Shown one piece after another: positions 39,439 to 52,415 of a stretch of DNA of 64,000 nucleotides (its first letter is position 1; every line of letters begins with the position of its first letter). The notes below the pieces were generated by a model, which was given only the letters and a program-made list of their open reading frames with translations, searched no databases and had not been told where the DNA came from. This DNA is from Dirofilaria immitis (taxonomy: Eukaryota > Nematoda > Chromadorea > Rhabditida > Onchocercidae). The translations under genes were made by a program, and so were the position numbers. The stretch spans positions 1,544,501 through 1,608,500 of the forward strand of contig JAKNDB010000068.1 in assembly GCA_024305405.1 (NCBI GenBank), in the 5' to 3' direction.

Positions 39439-40252
39439 CTAAAATAATATTTAAATATATGAGCAATGAGCAAAACTTTAAATCATACCAACCCGGATGA
39501 AGAAGTTAATGAATTTGATTTTCTATTAATTTTTATAATATATTATATAGCAGTTAGCATGGAACAAAAATACGATTATGACAAGTAGCGAAAAAAATTA
39601 CAATTTGATAATTAAAATTAAAAATTTTAATTATCAAATTGAAGTCTTATGCAAAAATTTATGGTTGCTTAAAAATTATTCTTTCTTTTATAGACAAATT
39701 TTTTCTTTAAAGTTTTCTACAAACACTCAATTTTTTTTTGATCATAAAATTTAGTGATATTTTGAGTATATCATTTATTATATCTTCAAATAGTGCAAAC
39801 TTTGATTATGAAAGATTATCCGCCATGTCTGATCTTTTGGTTTAATTGAAATTTTAACGTATGTTTCGTTTGCCGGTTGAATATCGCTGTATAAAACCTA
39901 TGTAAAGTTGAGTAAATATTTTCTTAATATTCAAAAATTTTTTAGCAGTAAAAAAATACAAAAATATTTATTCGTTGTTATGAAATTAATTTCAAATATC
40001 TATTTAATCTTTATTTTTCATATTTTTAAACATGAAATTCTAGTTTATTCACAATTTATAAAACAATAAATTTAAACAGCAATTTGAAAAGAAATTCCAT
40101 ATAAATTAGCATTGTCTTTTCTTTATTCGGATGAATTTTTTTTCTTTTACCTTTCTTTCACATTTTAATTTACTTTCAAAAATTTGTTTGAAACGATAAA
40201 TCATTAGGAATAACTGTTATGAAATAGATCTCTTATAAATTCAACAACTCAT

Positions 40253-41340
40253 TCATTTAGTTCCTTTTTTTTTTTCAATAATTTCGAACCGATTGCAATC
40301 TTTATTATGATATGGATAAAAAGTTTCGATTATAATATTATAAGATATATTTGAATTTGAATGCAGTGATTCATTTTGCATACTCAATAATTGTTTGTAA
40401 TGTTTGAGCTGAAAAAGGAATAATGAAATAAGATGTTCGATTGATCTATGCAAGTATAGGATGTTATTTGAATTTATCAATTTTTCCATTTCAATTTAGA
40501 ATTGCAAATGAATGAAAAAATAAGAATAATTTTTGCAGCAATTATTTCTTTAAAATAACAACTTCATATAGTTGAATTGAATGAAAGTAATAACTTAGTT
40601 AAATAATTCGAATTCGGCTTATTCGATTAGTCTATTAGCTTATATTACGTGCTACAACATTTAAAGGCCCATAATTCAGACGTATGAAGCACGTCGTTAC
40701 GCTAGATACCATTTTAAAAACTTCATTTATACTAATTGATTTTCTCTAATCTTATGTTAGACGAAAGAAAAAAAAAAAAGAAATTATTATTTTCTTACCA
40801 ATGCAAATGATTCCACTATAATAATCGTTGAAAAAATGATTGCTAAAAGTATTAGATAAATTCTGCAAACATAGTCTTGATTATATTCGTTTATCAGCAA
40901 AAATAATATTGCATAGCAATGATTGAAAAAACTATTTATTTTTTTCATAGAAATTTTTCCAATGAATTAAATAATTTTTATAATTTTGATCGATGAAAGA
41001 TTGTACTAAATGATAATTAAAATTTCATGAATATTTGATCAAATCAAAAAAATATTTGTAAATGTTAATTGAAAAATATCGAAAAAATTGCAACAAATCA
41101 ACGAAGCAATCTTAACAGATTAATCTTGCAAGATTTGTTCGGAAAGAAAACCGATACTTAACTCTACAGCAATTGAACGATAGTCATTGAAATAATACCG
41201 TAATTGCTTGTAGAAATGAATTAGCGAGAGAATGCGAAATTTGCAATTATTTCAAAATTTTAATTTAAAATTTCTGACTTTTTTCACTTTTAGCCATGTC
41301 TTATAAAATTTAGCAAAAAGTTGATTCATAATTTTGCTGC

Positions 41341-41382
<42 letters not shown>

Positions 41383-41592
41383 GCATGACAAAATTACTGA
41401 ACATTCAAAATGAGATAATTTAGTAACATTTATTACAAAAATTAATAAATTCAGATGTGTTAACTAGTTGATAGTGTAAAAATTTGCTGTAAATTTTTAT
41501 TAATTGTTTTTATTTTTTTTTGGAAAATTTTTCCAACAAAATTTACCCATTCTGCATAGTTCATCCAGTTCACCAGATAACAATCTCTTCAT
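40253..41592 (-). CDS. Possible N-terminal exons of a membrane or secreted protein
   Basis: Three minus-strand exons. 41592-41547 starts at ATG and reads MKRLLSGELDELCRM before GTAAAT. 40862-40799 follows TTTGCAG and is almost wholly hydrophobic (IYLILLAIIFSTIIIVESFA) before GTAAGA. 40408-40253 follows TTTTCAG in matching phase and reads LKHYKQLLSMQNES, then CNRFEIIEKKKGTK to TGA. The hydrophobic exon looks like a signal anchor. The first junction is off by one base. The whole may continue into the exons at 39438-37552 on the same strand, which would make one protein with a membrane segment at each end. That link is inference. Confidence 0.35.
41340..41382. repeat. (ATT)n microsatellite
   Basis: About fourteen pure ATT units, probably intronic to the minus-strand exons on either side. 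Confidence 0.92.
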
Positions 41593-42530
41593 AATTTTAA
41601 TAAGAAATAATAACAACAACCAATTCCAATTACTATAAACTTTAACAATAATCACAAATTCTTTTAGTAAAATTTTTATAAAACCGGAATTTATTTTACG
41701 CAAAATAATATATATTTTTTTTAAATACACTATTAAAATTTTAGTTGAAGAAAGGAATAGTTGTATTATCTATTATCAAGGATTTAAATCTAATCAGCAA
41801 TTTCTTATTATTCTCTTCGATAAAAGATAAAACTAAATTTTAAAAAATCATCAAGAAATTCATTTATAAAAATATTTTCATTTACAAATGATAATTATTT
41901 GTGTAATCAATTTAATATTTAGTAACGTCGTTTTCATTCATGATTCATTTGTGGAAGCACAAATATTTGATAATAATTATACGTTGTAAAAAGAAAAGAG
42001 AAAGAGTTTATCTTTTTGTTTAATGAATCATACGTTTTAAGTAATATTCAAATAAATTAATTATGTTTACTTTTCCTTGAACAAAGATTACATTACATTT
42101 TTAATCATTTAAAAGAAAAATGATACGCTATTATTATATGTATATCAATCGTAGAATCAACATTTCATTCAAAATTGATATTTCATACGAATTTTTTTTC
42201 CTACCTTGCTTTGAGCAATTTTTAATTTTTCTCGTTAAAATACCATAATTATCTTAGCTTTTTGGAAAATAATACGACAATAAATTAATACATCATTCAA
42301 TTTATTTACTTTTTACAATGAACTAAAAGCAGGTAAGATTGATGTCTTAGTAAAATAATAATTAGCAAATGCGAACAGTTTCAAAAAAAAAAGAAACAAA
42401 TATCAATGTATTATTTTTTTAAATGATAAATCAAAATGAATTGAAAAATATTTAATTTTGTATTATTATGTTCTTTGGGGAAAAAAACGAACGAACTTAT
42501 ATTTAATTTTAATAATTATTTTGTATTTTG

Positions 42531-42544
42531 CAGATTTATCAGAT
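42531..42544 (+). promoter_or_regulatory. Probable trans-splice acceptor at ShKT gene start
   Basis: TTTTGCAG ends at 42533, 11 bases before the ATG, with no supported upstream coding exon. Confidence 0.45.
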
Positions 42545-44343
42545 ATGAATGTTCAGGATATTCTTGGTACTAAATTTACAATTACGATTATTATTGTTGC
42601 ATTCATTATCATACAATGTACAATTGCACAAACAGAGCGTAATGTTTTATAAAAAAAAAAAAAAAAATATTTTGAAAATTATTTCAAAATATTCTTATTT
42701 TACAAGAATACATTGATAATATTTCAAAATTTCGATTAATTTAATTTTAATATATTCATACATTTTGCAAATATTTGGAAGTTGAAAAATTTAAAACTTT
42801 CATTAGTCGTTTGTTATCATATTAACTTATTTCAATAAGTAATTAGTATTTTTGATTGAAATTTTATTTATTTATTTATTTTTTTTTTTGATAGTTTGTA
42901 TTAATGGCGAATGCGCATTAGAGAGTAATGATTGTTATCAAGATCAATGTTATGAAATTGTTGGTGGTAAGATTTTTATTGTTATTTGATGATAAATTTA
43001 TATAATGTGTTGAGAAAATTTAAGTTTATTTGAAAAGTGCAAATCTAAATTTTTATTCAAATTTAACAGTAATGAATGTTGATATTAGTATTATTCGTGA
43101 ATTTTATCTCGAATTAACATAATTTACGGTATAGATTGTAATCAATCGAAACAATGTGAATATGATGATTTCAAATGTGTTAATACGACAAAGAAAACGA
43201 ATATTTGCATCAGGTTGAAAACATCAGAAATAGGCGATGCTACTATATCAACGGATGAAATCATCCTACCTTTGTATGGTAACGTTGATTATATTAGCGA
43301 AATAATAGATGACGTCACCACTCGATTAAATAGTATTACTGTATTGTCGGATGATGATACTGCGCCAGTAAGTAATATTGCCATGTTGGGAGATGATGCT
43401 ACCACACCAGCAGATGATGTTACCACATCAGCAGATGATGCTACTGTGCCAATAGATGATGATGAGGATGATTTCACTGTGCCAGAAGATGATAGCACTA
43501 TACCAGAGGATGATACTACTGTGCCAGAAGATGATAGCACTATACCAGAAGATGTTACCGTACCAACAGATTCACCCATACCTGGTATTAGTATTATATT
43601 ATTACATAAATTTCTTCTGTATTTCCGAAACCTTTTTTGATGAGGAAAAATTAAAATTTGGTGATATTTCGTCAAACAAGCAAAATTAGGAGAACGAAAA
43701 TGATATGGTATAATTTTTATATTATATACCATGAAATAATTAGCCCATTATATGGTTATTAAAATTTCAAAAAAGTGTTAAAAATTCAAATCACTCATTA
43801 ATTATCAGATGATTGTTATGATAGCATACCCGATTGTTCGAAATATTATTATCTTTGCCAGAATGAATTATACAAATCATTGATGTTATCACTTTGTCCA
43901 TTCACATGCGGCTATTGCGAAATATGTTAGTCGTTTTTAATTCTGAATTTTTCATTTAAAGAAGCAATCAATGCATTAAAATGGTTAATAGTGATAATAT
44001 GATAAAAGTAAGAAAAAATAATACGAGGAATTTAAAAAATTTTGCTAATTAATTATCAAAGGAAGCATCAAAATTAATATAATCAAAGATAAAAAAATGG
44101 AAAAGATTAGCATAAGATATTTAATAATTAATTTAAAGTTGTTTGTTCGTCATACAACTCTATTTAGTTGAAACAACGGAAATTACACCAGAAATTTGTC
44201 AAGATATGGCAGCATCAAATAAACCATCCGATTGTCCACTCTATTCATCCCTTTGCAATGATTCAATTTATAAAGAACTTATGAAGGAGCAATGTCCCAA
44301 AACATGCGGTTTTTGTGATTCAATAATAAATAATATCAAGTAA
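42545..44343 (+). CDS. Secreted ShKT-domain protein with acidic Thr/Pro repeat
   Basis: Five exons, all in phase: 42545-42638, 42895-42966, 43135-43584, 43809-43925 and 44168-44343; about 302 aa. Signal peptide (residues 10-30, ITIIIVAFIIIQCTIAQ); a short region with eight cysteines (about 33-75); a long acidic spacer (about 80-200) ending in PEDD/TTVPEDD/STIPEDD units encoded by a 42-bp minisatellite; then two ShKT domains, each with six cysteines and the CPxTCGxC-type end (CPFTCGYC and CPKTCGFC). ATG follows TTTTGCAG by 11 bases, fitting trans-splicing. ShKT modules in nematodes occur in many secreted proteins and need not be toxins. The Thr-rich acidic linker may be O-glycosylated. Poly-A signal AATAAA at 44763. 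Confidence 0.85.
43440..43566 (+). repeat. Coding 42-bp minisatellite (PEDD repeat)
   Basis: The units GTGCCAGAAGATGATAGCAC and TATACCAGAGGATGATACT alternate to give VPEDDSTIPEDDTT. Synonymous differences between copies are few. The repeat lies inside exon 3 of the ShKT gene. Confidence 0.85.
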
Positions 44344-44546
44344 TTTTTATTGTGCTAATTAAATTTTCGTCTTATTTCAGTATTGTTCATTTATTTTTAA
44401 TTGCATTAATAATTTAATAATCGAGGAAAAATTGTAACACTACTTAAGAATATTTCTATATTATTTGGTTTAAAAATTTTTCATATTACGAGCAAAAATA
44501 TTCACCATGATTTAATTATTACTAAATATTATTCACCTTATTTCAG

Positions 44547-44660
44547 CAATTTGTGAAAATATTAAAGGCATCGAATGGTCAATCGAATTGTAGTAATTTG
44601 AAATATCTTTGCTATGTACCGTTATACATACCGTTAATTTCTCTCCATAAGTCCTAATAC
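44547..44660 (+). pseudogene. Degenerate third ShKT-like exon
   Basis: After a TATTTCAG acceptor the frame reads ICENIK, then breaks at AAAGG (44564-44568). In the next frame it continues ASNGQSNCSNLKYLCYVP. The first three cysteines sit at ShKT spacing, but the last three are missing. The preceding exon ends in its own TAA with no usable donor after it. I read this as a decayed duplicate of the ShKT exon downstream of the functional gene. Confidence 0.5.
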
Positions 44661-44762
44661 ATATTTGTTTATGCTAATTAGTTTAAGCTTAAAGTAATTA
44701 GTTTTGAGAAAGTATAAATTTATATATTTTTTTTCCAATACAGTTTTTAATAGTCATACTTC

Positions 44763-44768
44763 AATAAA
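44763..44768 (+). terminator. Candidate poly-A signal AATAAA
   Basis: AATAAA lies 420 bp after the ShKT stop codon and is followed by an A-rich run at 44780. It is also downstream of the decayed exon. Confidence 0.35.
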
Positions 44769-46481
44769 ATTGAATTTGCAAAAAAAAAAAAAGACTGATA
44801 TCTAAAATGACGAATTCTTACATATATTTCACTTATTTGAAGAATAATTTTTATATCCACAAAGTGTTGCCTTATCAGCAAATTTGTATTGGACGATAAC
44901 ATAGCGTTTTCAATAAAAACAATAATTAATTTTGTTTTGCACTGATTTTTTTTTATTTATATGTATAATCTCTGTTGACTGATAAAATATTATAAAAAAA
45001 AAAATAAATTAAACGAAAATTACTAAATAAATTATAGGAAAGTACGAGCATTTAAGAAATGCTTTCAAATTTCTGAAAAGAGAAAAAATATGCGATGACT
45101 ATTGATTCTTTTTTTTCATTATTACTTATTCATTAATCATTTATGTCATTGCTTTGCTCAGATAATTTTTAAATAATTTCTATGCTGAAAAAAAAATCGC
45201 ATAACATTTTTTATTAACAGCTGGGGAAAAATTCAATTATAAAGAATTATGATATTAGAATTTCTTCAATCCAACTATCGCATACACTAAACTTCAATTT
45301 TTAGCCTCCATAGTTAAAGTTAGATAAACTAACGGATACAAGCAAATCAATTCATAGATAGTTGGAGAGTAAAGGGGGTGAATAACAAATATTCCTTTGA
45401 AAATAATGTTGTGAGATCTAAAGATAAACACTGGAAACTATAAAGAATAGCATTTTCCGAACCTGAAAATCTTTTCTCTATAAGTTAGCATCACTCGTTC
45501 GACTGTTAAATAAAATGTATTGGAGCTTACTTTTTTCGATTAAATGATTACTTTGGAGGAAATCTAATACATGCTTTAAAGAAAACAAGTAGAGAAATAC
45601 TTATGTAAAAAAATCGAATGGAAGAAGGAAATAAAAAATTCACAAATTGGCTACGGTAAACAAATTACGTAATTGCAAATATAATGATAAAAACTTCAGC
45701 TTTGCTGATAGTTATAATCAGTTTAAATCAACTAAATAAAATTAAATTGAGCAATCAAATAATAAAACGTTACTACCATGAAATATTGCAATAATTATTA
45801 CCACTGTTGTCTTCCATTCACTTGTAGGAATGCACCGAATGCTGAAAAATAATTATTATAAAATAAAATGAATATTAAATTATGCTGCCGAGTAGACAAA
45901 AACTGCTAATTTTCCTTCTTATTTCCAATTCAATGATAATTACAATAATTGTCACTAATAAAATGCAAATGATAATAATATGGAAAATATTGATAATATT
46001 TAATGTAGCATTCCAAAATAGATATTTGATGAAATTTACTCGATTCAAAAGTATATCCTCTCTATGATAGCATCTCAGTGCTATTACTTAGAAAAAAATA
46101 CCCAACAACAAAACAAACATTAATTTTTGTAGTGATTTTTTTTGCTATGATTGTATGTTATTTACAGTTTTTTTATTACGAAATTATTGTAACATAGTAA
46201 TTATTAGTTCTATTAAGTCATTTAATTAATTGTTGTTTTTGGGTATTTTTTCGTTTAATGATATCTTTGTTTTGTTTGTTTTTATTATTTTACTATATTC
46301 TTTGTTATTTCTTATGTTTATAACGGTTTTTAAATTTTTTAGTTTAGAAATATTGATGGTTTTTTCAATATTCCGTTGAGTATTACTTTTATTTAAAGAT
46401 TTTATTATTATTTGGTTCAGATTTTTTTGTTAAATTTTATTATTAAATCCGAAGCAATTTAATGAAAACAATTTAATCATT

Positions 46482-46642
46482 TCATATTTCAGAATGACTG
46501 ACTTCAGCAAACAAACGCGAAAAAATTGGTTTTCGATAAAGCATGCAACCAAACGATATCTCTATTATAATTAGTACCTTCCATGTGTACATTTTTGGGA
46601 TAAGTATTGCATATCGAGGAAGATTGTTGATAAATTCGATAT
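46482..46642 (-). CDS. Possible exon, unrecognised
   Basis: After TTTTCCAG the minus strand reads IEFINNLPRYAILIPKMYTW, with a possible donor (AAG before GTACTA). It otherwise remains open through CMLYRKPIFSRLFAEVSHS to TGA. The length fits an exact phase-1 terminal exon of 53 codons. Composition looks protein-like. No family or partner exon was identified. Confidence 0.28.
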
Positions 46643-47250
46643 CTGGAAAAATTAATATTTTGTTTAATTTAAGCAAACAAAACTAAAATTTTCCTTAACT
46701 AAGATAAAATTGAATGCTAAATTAATAATTGCGGTAAACAAAATATATTTCAACAAAAGTACAAAATTCATTGAAATTACGTACAATCTGAGCATTCAAT
46801 TCAAGTCATATGGTAAGATGAAATTTCTTGTAAATATGCGCTTCCAGATAGTAAATGTATTGATGATGAAATATTACATCTATTAGAAAGAAATTAAATA
46901 TCCTAAGCTAAAATAAGTGAAAACGTCAATGAAGTCTCAATGGAATAAAACAAATATGCTAAAATAATAGATTTTATTAAAATAATCGAAGCTAAAAATA
47001 TAAATTTTTTTTAAAAAATATACAGAATATACATTTTGAGAACTCAAGGAGGTAAGATTTTTCATCGATGTTTTTGCATTTTTGTATTAATTTTTTTTTT
47101 TGGCAAATTCTTCGAAACAAATTTGCTATAAAATATAGCGTAAGGCATGTAATGTTGTAAAAGTATTGCTGAGTTTACGCAGTTTGGTCTAATAGGACTT
47201 GAAATGGGTGGAAGTCACTGTTATAACCGTTATATGAGTCTTTGGTGTGG

Positions 47251-47372
47251 ATTATATCTATTTCTTTCCTATACTTATGATCTTGACATATGTAACTTAA
47301 TTTATTAAAAGAATGGAAAATATTTAATTTAGAAAGAGAAAGTATATAGCGCCATATACTATGCAATATAAA
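47251..47372 (-). repeat. Dispersed repeat, inverted relative to 52797-52914
   Basis: The reverse complement of this segment matches 52797-52914 closely (shared TATACTTTCTCTTTCTAAAT and CCATTCTTTT-ATAAATTAA). The two inverted copies lie on either side of segmental copy A. Confidence 0.75.
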
Positions 47373-49089
47373 AAAGCAAATTAACTATTGAATTTATATT
47401 CAATATTCAAATTCCTGTGTTACTTTCATAAAACAAATTACGTTACTTAATCTAAATGTCTATTAAGTGCTACAGAACGAATTTCCAACTAATACTTTAA
47501 AATTATTTGAAATTTTTTCATATCTTCTGCCAAAGTATCTTCTTTTTTTTTTGAATTTTCTACAAAAATGATTTTTGACGATAATAAATATGAGGTAAGC
47601 AATGCTAAATCCATGTTACCTTTTTGATTGCCAAAGGAAAAATATTTTTCCGGAAACATATGAGATAAATAAACAGTTAAAATTATAAGACACAAAAACT
47701 CATAAATTTTGATTTATTAAAAAGTGTGAATTTCACTTAAATTCAAGTTAAATTCAGACAAATTCTTCTCTTTCGTTGAGATAATATTGAATCCTGAATA
47801 ATTTGAATGATATTTGCAAGAAAATTTTTTTTTACTAAAAATATTTTTTTTTGGCGATGAAAAATGTAACATGATTTCTATTAAGATAAGGAATTTATTA
47901 TATAGGACACACAAATACAATGCGTCAAATACAATAATACTTAATATACAGTCTTTTTTGAAAATTAGTTTTGAGAAATTAAAAATGTTGACATTTTTCA
48001 AATTTAAAATTTTTCCTTTTAATTATTTTTATCAAAATCCATTTTCAAGTTATTTATTTCGGGAATTAAAAAGTCTTTATCAAATAATTAAGCAATAAAT
48101 AATTTCATTATATTATTTCCAAAAACAATTGAAATTTTGAAATTTCAGCATTTTTTCAAAAATTTTCATATACAGATTTATTGGCAAGAATACAAAAATT
48201 GGGAAAAAATTATATAAAAATTGCAAAAAGAGTAAAAAAATTCATACTCGAACGCCATATCGTTCTTCGGAGTACATATGTGGATGTGCAAATAGAACTT
48301 GATTATAAGCACACATAATCGTATTTTTGTATTAGTACTATAAGTAGCTTGTTCGGTTAGTGGCATGTTATGTTTGAAGAAACCATAAAAATACGTGTTT
48401 CATTCCAATGAAACAATTATAAAAAAATATGTTACCTTTATGAATAAAACAAAAAGTATAAAAGTAAATTTTGAATAGGAAAAGCTAGAAATAAGCATTT
48501 ATATTTTGCATAAAAATTAATTTTAGTTAGATTTTATCTGAGGTAATCAATTTCTACAAATTTTATTCTTAACAAACAGCTATTGGCAATGAATTATTCA
48601 TTAACAGAAATCATTTGATTAATTCTATTTTACATTTCACAAAAAGTTGAATGATCCGTTGCATTGAAATTATAAAGATAATCGTGACTTTTATTCGCAT
48701 AAATTTACATAAATCCGATGATTTTCTATGAAACCATGAAAAAGTTGTCAGTACTCCACAAAAATACATAGTATTAAAGATTACCAATCTTTTCAAACTC
48801 GCTTTTTTTCTATAAATAACTTTTCATTGCTATAAAATTTCCATGATTATGCAAAAAGATTAATAGAAATATAATTTATTTCATCATAGATGATCGCTTA
48901 TTCATAGAAATGTTTATAATCAGTCTCCAAATAACACTCCAAATCAGTACAGCGTTTATTATTCATTGCGATTTACTCTGCGTCGATTTATATGTTTTGT
49001 AGAAATATTTTTCCAAAATATCATTCAGAATTACACGGGAATTCACGGGAACTGTAACCATTTGTCGCAGAAATTGCTTGCAAATTAAT

Positions 49090-49293
49090 ATGTTACTGCC
49101 TTATTACTGTCTAATAGCCGCATTACCATTGTGCATCACTCAAGTAATAGTTTATAAATTTTTTTCCGTTTTGGTTTTTGCTTCATCTATTTTTCTTGTC
49201 GCTTTCGAAATAGTCAATATTTTGTGTTTGAATTCACTGCAGCATAACATAAACTTATATAAAAGATTTTTTAATATGCACAAATTTTCGTAA
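49090..49293 (+). CDS. Small hydrophobic ORF shared by both duplicates
   Basis: A 67-codon frame starts MLLPYYCLIAALPLC and contains two hydrophobic stretches separated by VYKFF, ending in a basic tail. The same frame is intact at 58313-58516 in copy B. Upstream the copies differ by an indel, so only the ATG at 49090 gives matching products. Conservation is uninformative because the copies are near-identical. It may be chance or an upstream exon of the zinc-finger transcript. Confidence 0.25.
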   Translation: MLLPYYCLIAALPLCITQVIVYKFFSVLVFASSIFLVAFEIVNILCLNSLQHNINLYKRFFNMHKFS

Positions 49294-49786
49294 ACAAGTA
49301 ATAAGGACTTTTGGCTCATTCACTATATGGGGACTTTTGGACTCTCATCCATTACATGAGGGACTTTTACGCTCAACTACTTACTATATGAGAAACTTTT
49401 AGGCTCAACTACTTACTATCATTTCGCAAATATCACTTCGTCAATTTTTTCTTATTTTTCCGCATCATATTATCTCATATTCTTATCTCATATTCTCTTT
49501 AAATCAGTATAAGAAATAGTTTAGGTTTCAGAATCACACCAAAGATAAATTTTTATCACATTTTATTTTGGATCAATCACAGTAAAACAGCAACTGACTT
49601 TTTTTTTTCAAAATATTATTCTAGTTCTTCGAAAACTATTACGAAGTAGCCAATATGTTATTGTTCAAAGATTTTACAGCATATGAAATGATATCAATGA
49701 AATCTCTTTGCACTATTGAGACTGCTCAAAAATTTAACCAACAAATCAATTAAGTTTATGAAGTGAACCATTTCGAATAGTTTCAG

Positions 49787-50618
49787 ATATTAACCGAAAA
49801 CGATTTATCAGTGGAGGCAAAAATAACTGTTCAATTGGATTTAAATGAATACAATCAGACAAATACAAACAAGAAACCGTTCAAGTGCGAGATATGCGGT
49901 AAAAGATTCATTACACCTAGCAAACTGACTACACATAATCGAACACATACAGGCGAGAAGCCGTTCAAATGCCCTGTATGCGATAAGAGTTTCAATCAAC
50001 GCAGTAATCTGAAAAAGTCATAGTCGAACACATACAGGCGAGAAACCGTTCAAATGCCCTGTATGCGATAAGAGTTTCAATCAACGCAGTAATCTGGAAA
50101 GTCATAGTCGAACACATACAGGCGAGAAACCGTTCAAATGCCCTGTATGCGATATGAGTTTCAATCAACGCAGTAATCTGAAAAGTCATAGTCGAATACA
50201 TACAGGCGAGAAGCCGTTCAAATGCCCTGAATGCGATAAGAGTTTCAACCAACGCGCTAATCTGGATCAACATAGTCTAATACATACAAGCGTGAAACCG
50301 CACAGGTGCGATGTATGTAATAAGCAATTCATTCAGCGTAGTAACCTAAAAAAGCATTATCAAATACATTTACGTAAGAAACTGCTCGAACGCAATGTGT
50401 GCGGTAAAAATTTCAATCAGCCTGTTCAATTGAATTATAAACCATGCAAGTTCAACGTTTCTAGCGCAGAATGCAGTGGAAATTGTAATTTGGTAAGAAA
50501 TAAAAAGAAGCATGAAAATTCAGCTAAATTACCTCATTGTAACACTACAGCATTTACAGTTGACATTATCAACACAACTATATTAATAGCGAAAATAATT
50601 TCGTATGTACAACTGTGA
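49787..50618 (+). pseudogene. C2H2 zinc-finger gene, copy A (frame broken)
   Basis: The frame opens at a TTTCAG acceptor (49787, [16 protein letters not shown]), so upstream exon(s) carrying the start are likely. Six C2H2 fingers of 28 residues follow, joined by HTGEKP linkers, then a degenerate seventh (NVCGKNFNQ) and a cysteine/lysine-containing tail to TGA at 50618. An A5 run at 50012-50016 (A4 in copy B) shifts the frame in finger 2 and brings a TAG at 50021. All later fingers are intact in the shifted frame. Expected role: nuclear DNA-binding factor. The lesion may be real decay or a sequence error; the last finger, broken in copy B, is intact here. Confidence 0.8.
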
Positions 50619-50991
50619 TCATTATTTTACCTTTTATGTTATCTTTATTATTACTTAATTGACTGTAATGAAAATTGAAGATAAGATTTTCTGTTCCAAT
50701 TAGATTTTCATATTTTATTACTTAAATTTTCATGCGCAATTCATAATATTAAATTTTTTAAAATAACATCTACCTACGATCATTATAATTTCCATTTATA
50801 ATTCGAAAACGTTTTTGAGATATCTACAAGTTTTGCTCTACTCCAATTTTTTGTTATTGTGAAACTTTAAGTTGTCGAACATAACTTTTCTGCTGTTGAG
50901 CTGATATGTATAACTTGTTTATGTGGTACACGAATCATGATACCAGGAAGCTAAAACAAAAAAAAGAGTAGAATTCCATCCAACAGCAGAA

Positions 50992-52415
50992 ATAAAAATT
51001 AGTTTATTAACGGTGAAAACTATTTTAATGCATTTCAATAAACTATACATTCTTTGATCAGCTAAATCCATAGAATTCTAATCCTTTGCATAATAAAATA
51101 AATTAATTTCTCTCCTCTTTTGCGATTTTTTTTCGAAAAATTATCTTTTATGCATACGATTAATAATTATAAATCACTTCATCAAAATTGTCTTTCATGT
51201 CATCTTCTAATTCTATGCATCTTACTTTTAATCAGTGATATTTAAATGATTTAAGTTAAACAGATGCCATTCAATTAAATTATAAGCGTACTTTGTTGAT
51301 GCAGCTATATGCAATAGATTTTCACCAGATTACATAAGCGAATAATTATGCACCAAAAAGTTTCCTGCTCCTATCACTAAAGACAAAAGCTATAAATACT
51401 CTCTTCGGCATCTTTATAATAAAGTCAAATTTTGTTACCATGAAACTGATTGAAAATATCCTGTGCAAGCAAGAAAAAAAAGTAAGTCAAGTTTGTGATC
51501 AGAATTGATTCTATTTTGAGTTAATAATAAAACACGCTAACTTTATCGGCAAAAGATAAAGTTTTTATTGACCAAATATGTGAAATCAGACTTATTTCTT
51601 AAACCTTCGTTAAAATATTTAATAAATCATGCTTATACAATTTTTTATTTGAGAATGATTGCAAAAAAATGATTAAGTCATTATTTAAATTATATTTCGT
51701 CAATCCAAAACATTTATCACTCAAAGATTTTTGTACTGTACGGTAAATAACAGCAAACAAATGAAGAATAAATTTATGTTAGATGAAAATATATTTCGTT
51801 TCGATTTCTAAGGAACTTCAACAAGCTAACTCTTAATAATTTAAAAATCCGAATAAAATTATGGAAAACATTTGTTTCATTTCAAACTTTTCTAATTTCA
51901 TTTTAATAATTCTATTCACATTACACTAAATTCTCATCTTCAGTATGAAATGATTCATTAATGATTGGAAATAATTGTATTAGGATTAGCTTTACAATGC
52001 AGAATATGATCTTGAGACAATTTTATAAAACGTATTTTTGGAATTGATTGTTTCAGTTTACTTATTTTAAATTTACTACAACAACAAGGAAAATCAGTTG
52101 GTACAATAAGAGAAATTATCAACAATGAAACGGCTATGTGGGAAAGAATGATTATTTTTCATTGAACATGTTGGTTCCATTTATTTAACTCCTATGTTCC
52201 TATTTTTTCTGCAAGTAAAATCTTTATATTATTCACAATATTAATTTATTTTTGATAAACAGATAAAGTTTAATTTTTGATTTAAAGTGTGTTTCAAAAT
52301 ATACTCAAAATAATTAGATAATTGTCTTTTAATAGTTGATTAAACAAAATATGCGAAATATTACTTGATAATGTAAAGTTGATAAATTTGAGAAAGGAAT
52401 TTTTGAAAAATTATA
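50992..52415. other. Non-coding, with a dispersed repeat
   Basis: Bases 51012-51107 match 35808-35904 (shared TTTTATGCATTT, GATCAGCTAAA and GCATAATAAAATAAATTAAT). No exon was supported. Confidence 0.6.

Larger units (their letters stand above)
44770..48146. other. Mostly non-coding, one or two possible exon fragments
   Basis: There is no complete gene in 3.4 kb. The best fragments are on the minus strand: 46482-46642 (listed separately) and about 47489-47640, which reads GNQKGNMDLALLTSYLLSSK but lacks good splice borders. Confidence 0.4.
48147..50991 (+). repeat. Segmental duplication, copy A
   Basis: This stretch is nearly identical, in the same orientation, to 57373-60543. Both start at GCATTTTTTCAAAA and end after AATTC(C/A)ATCCAACAGCAGAA. 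Differences are scattered single bases and 1-2 base indels, plus four fewer 84-bp zinc-finger units here. The two copies are separated by about 6.4 kb. Confidence 0.93.

Noticed and set aside
43289..43732. Serine/valine-rich minus frame of 147 codons
   Set aside because: It is the shadow of the acidic PEDD repeat in the ShKT gene.
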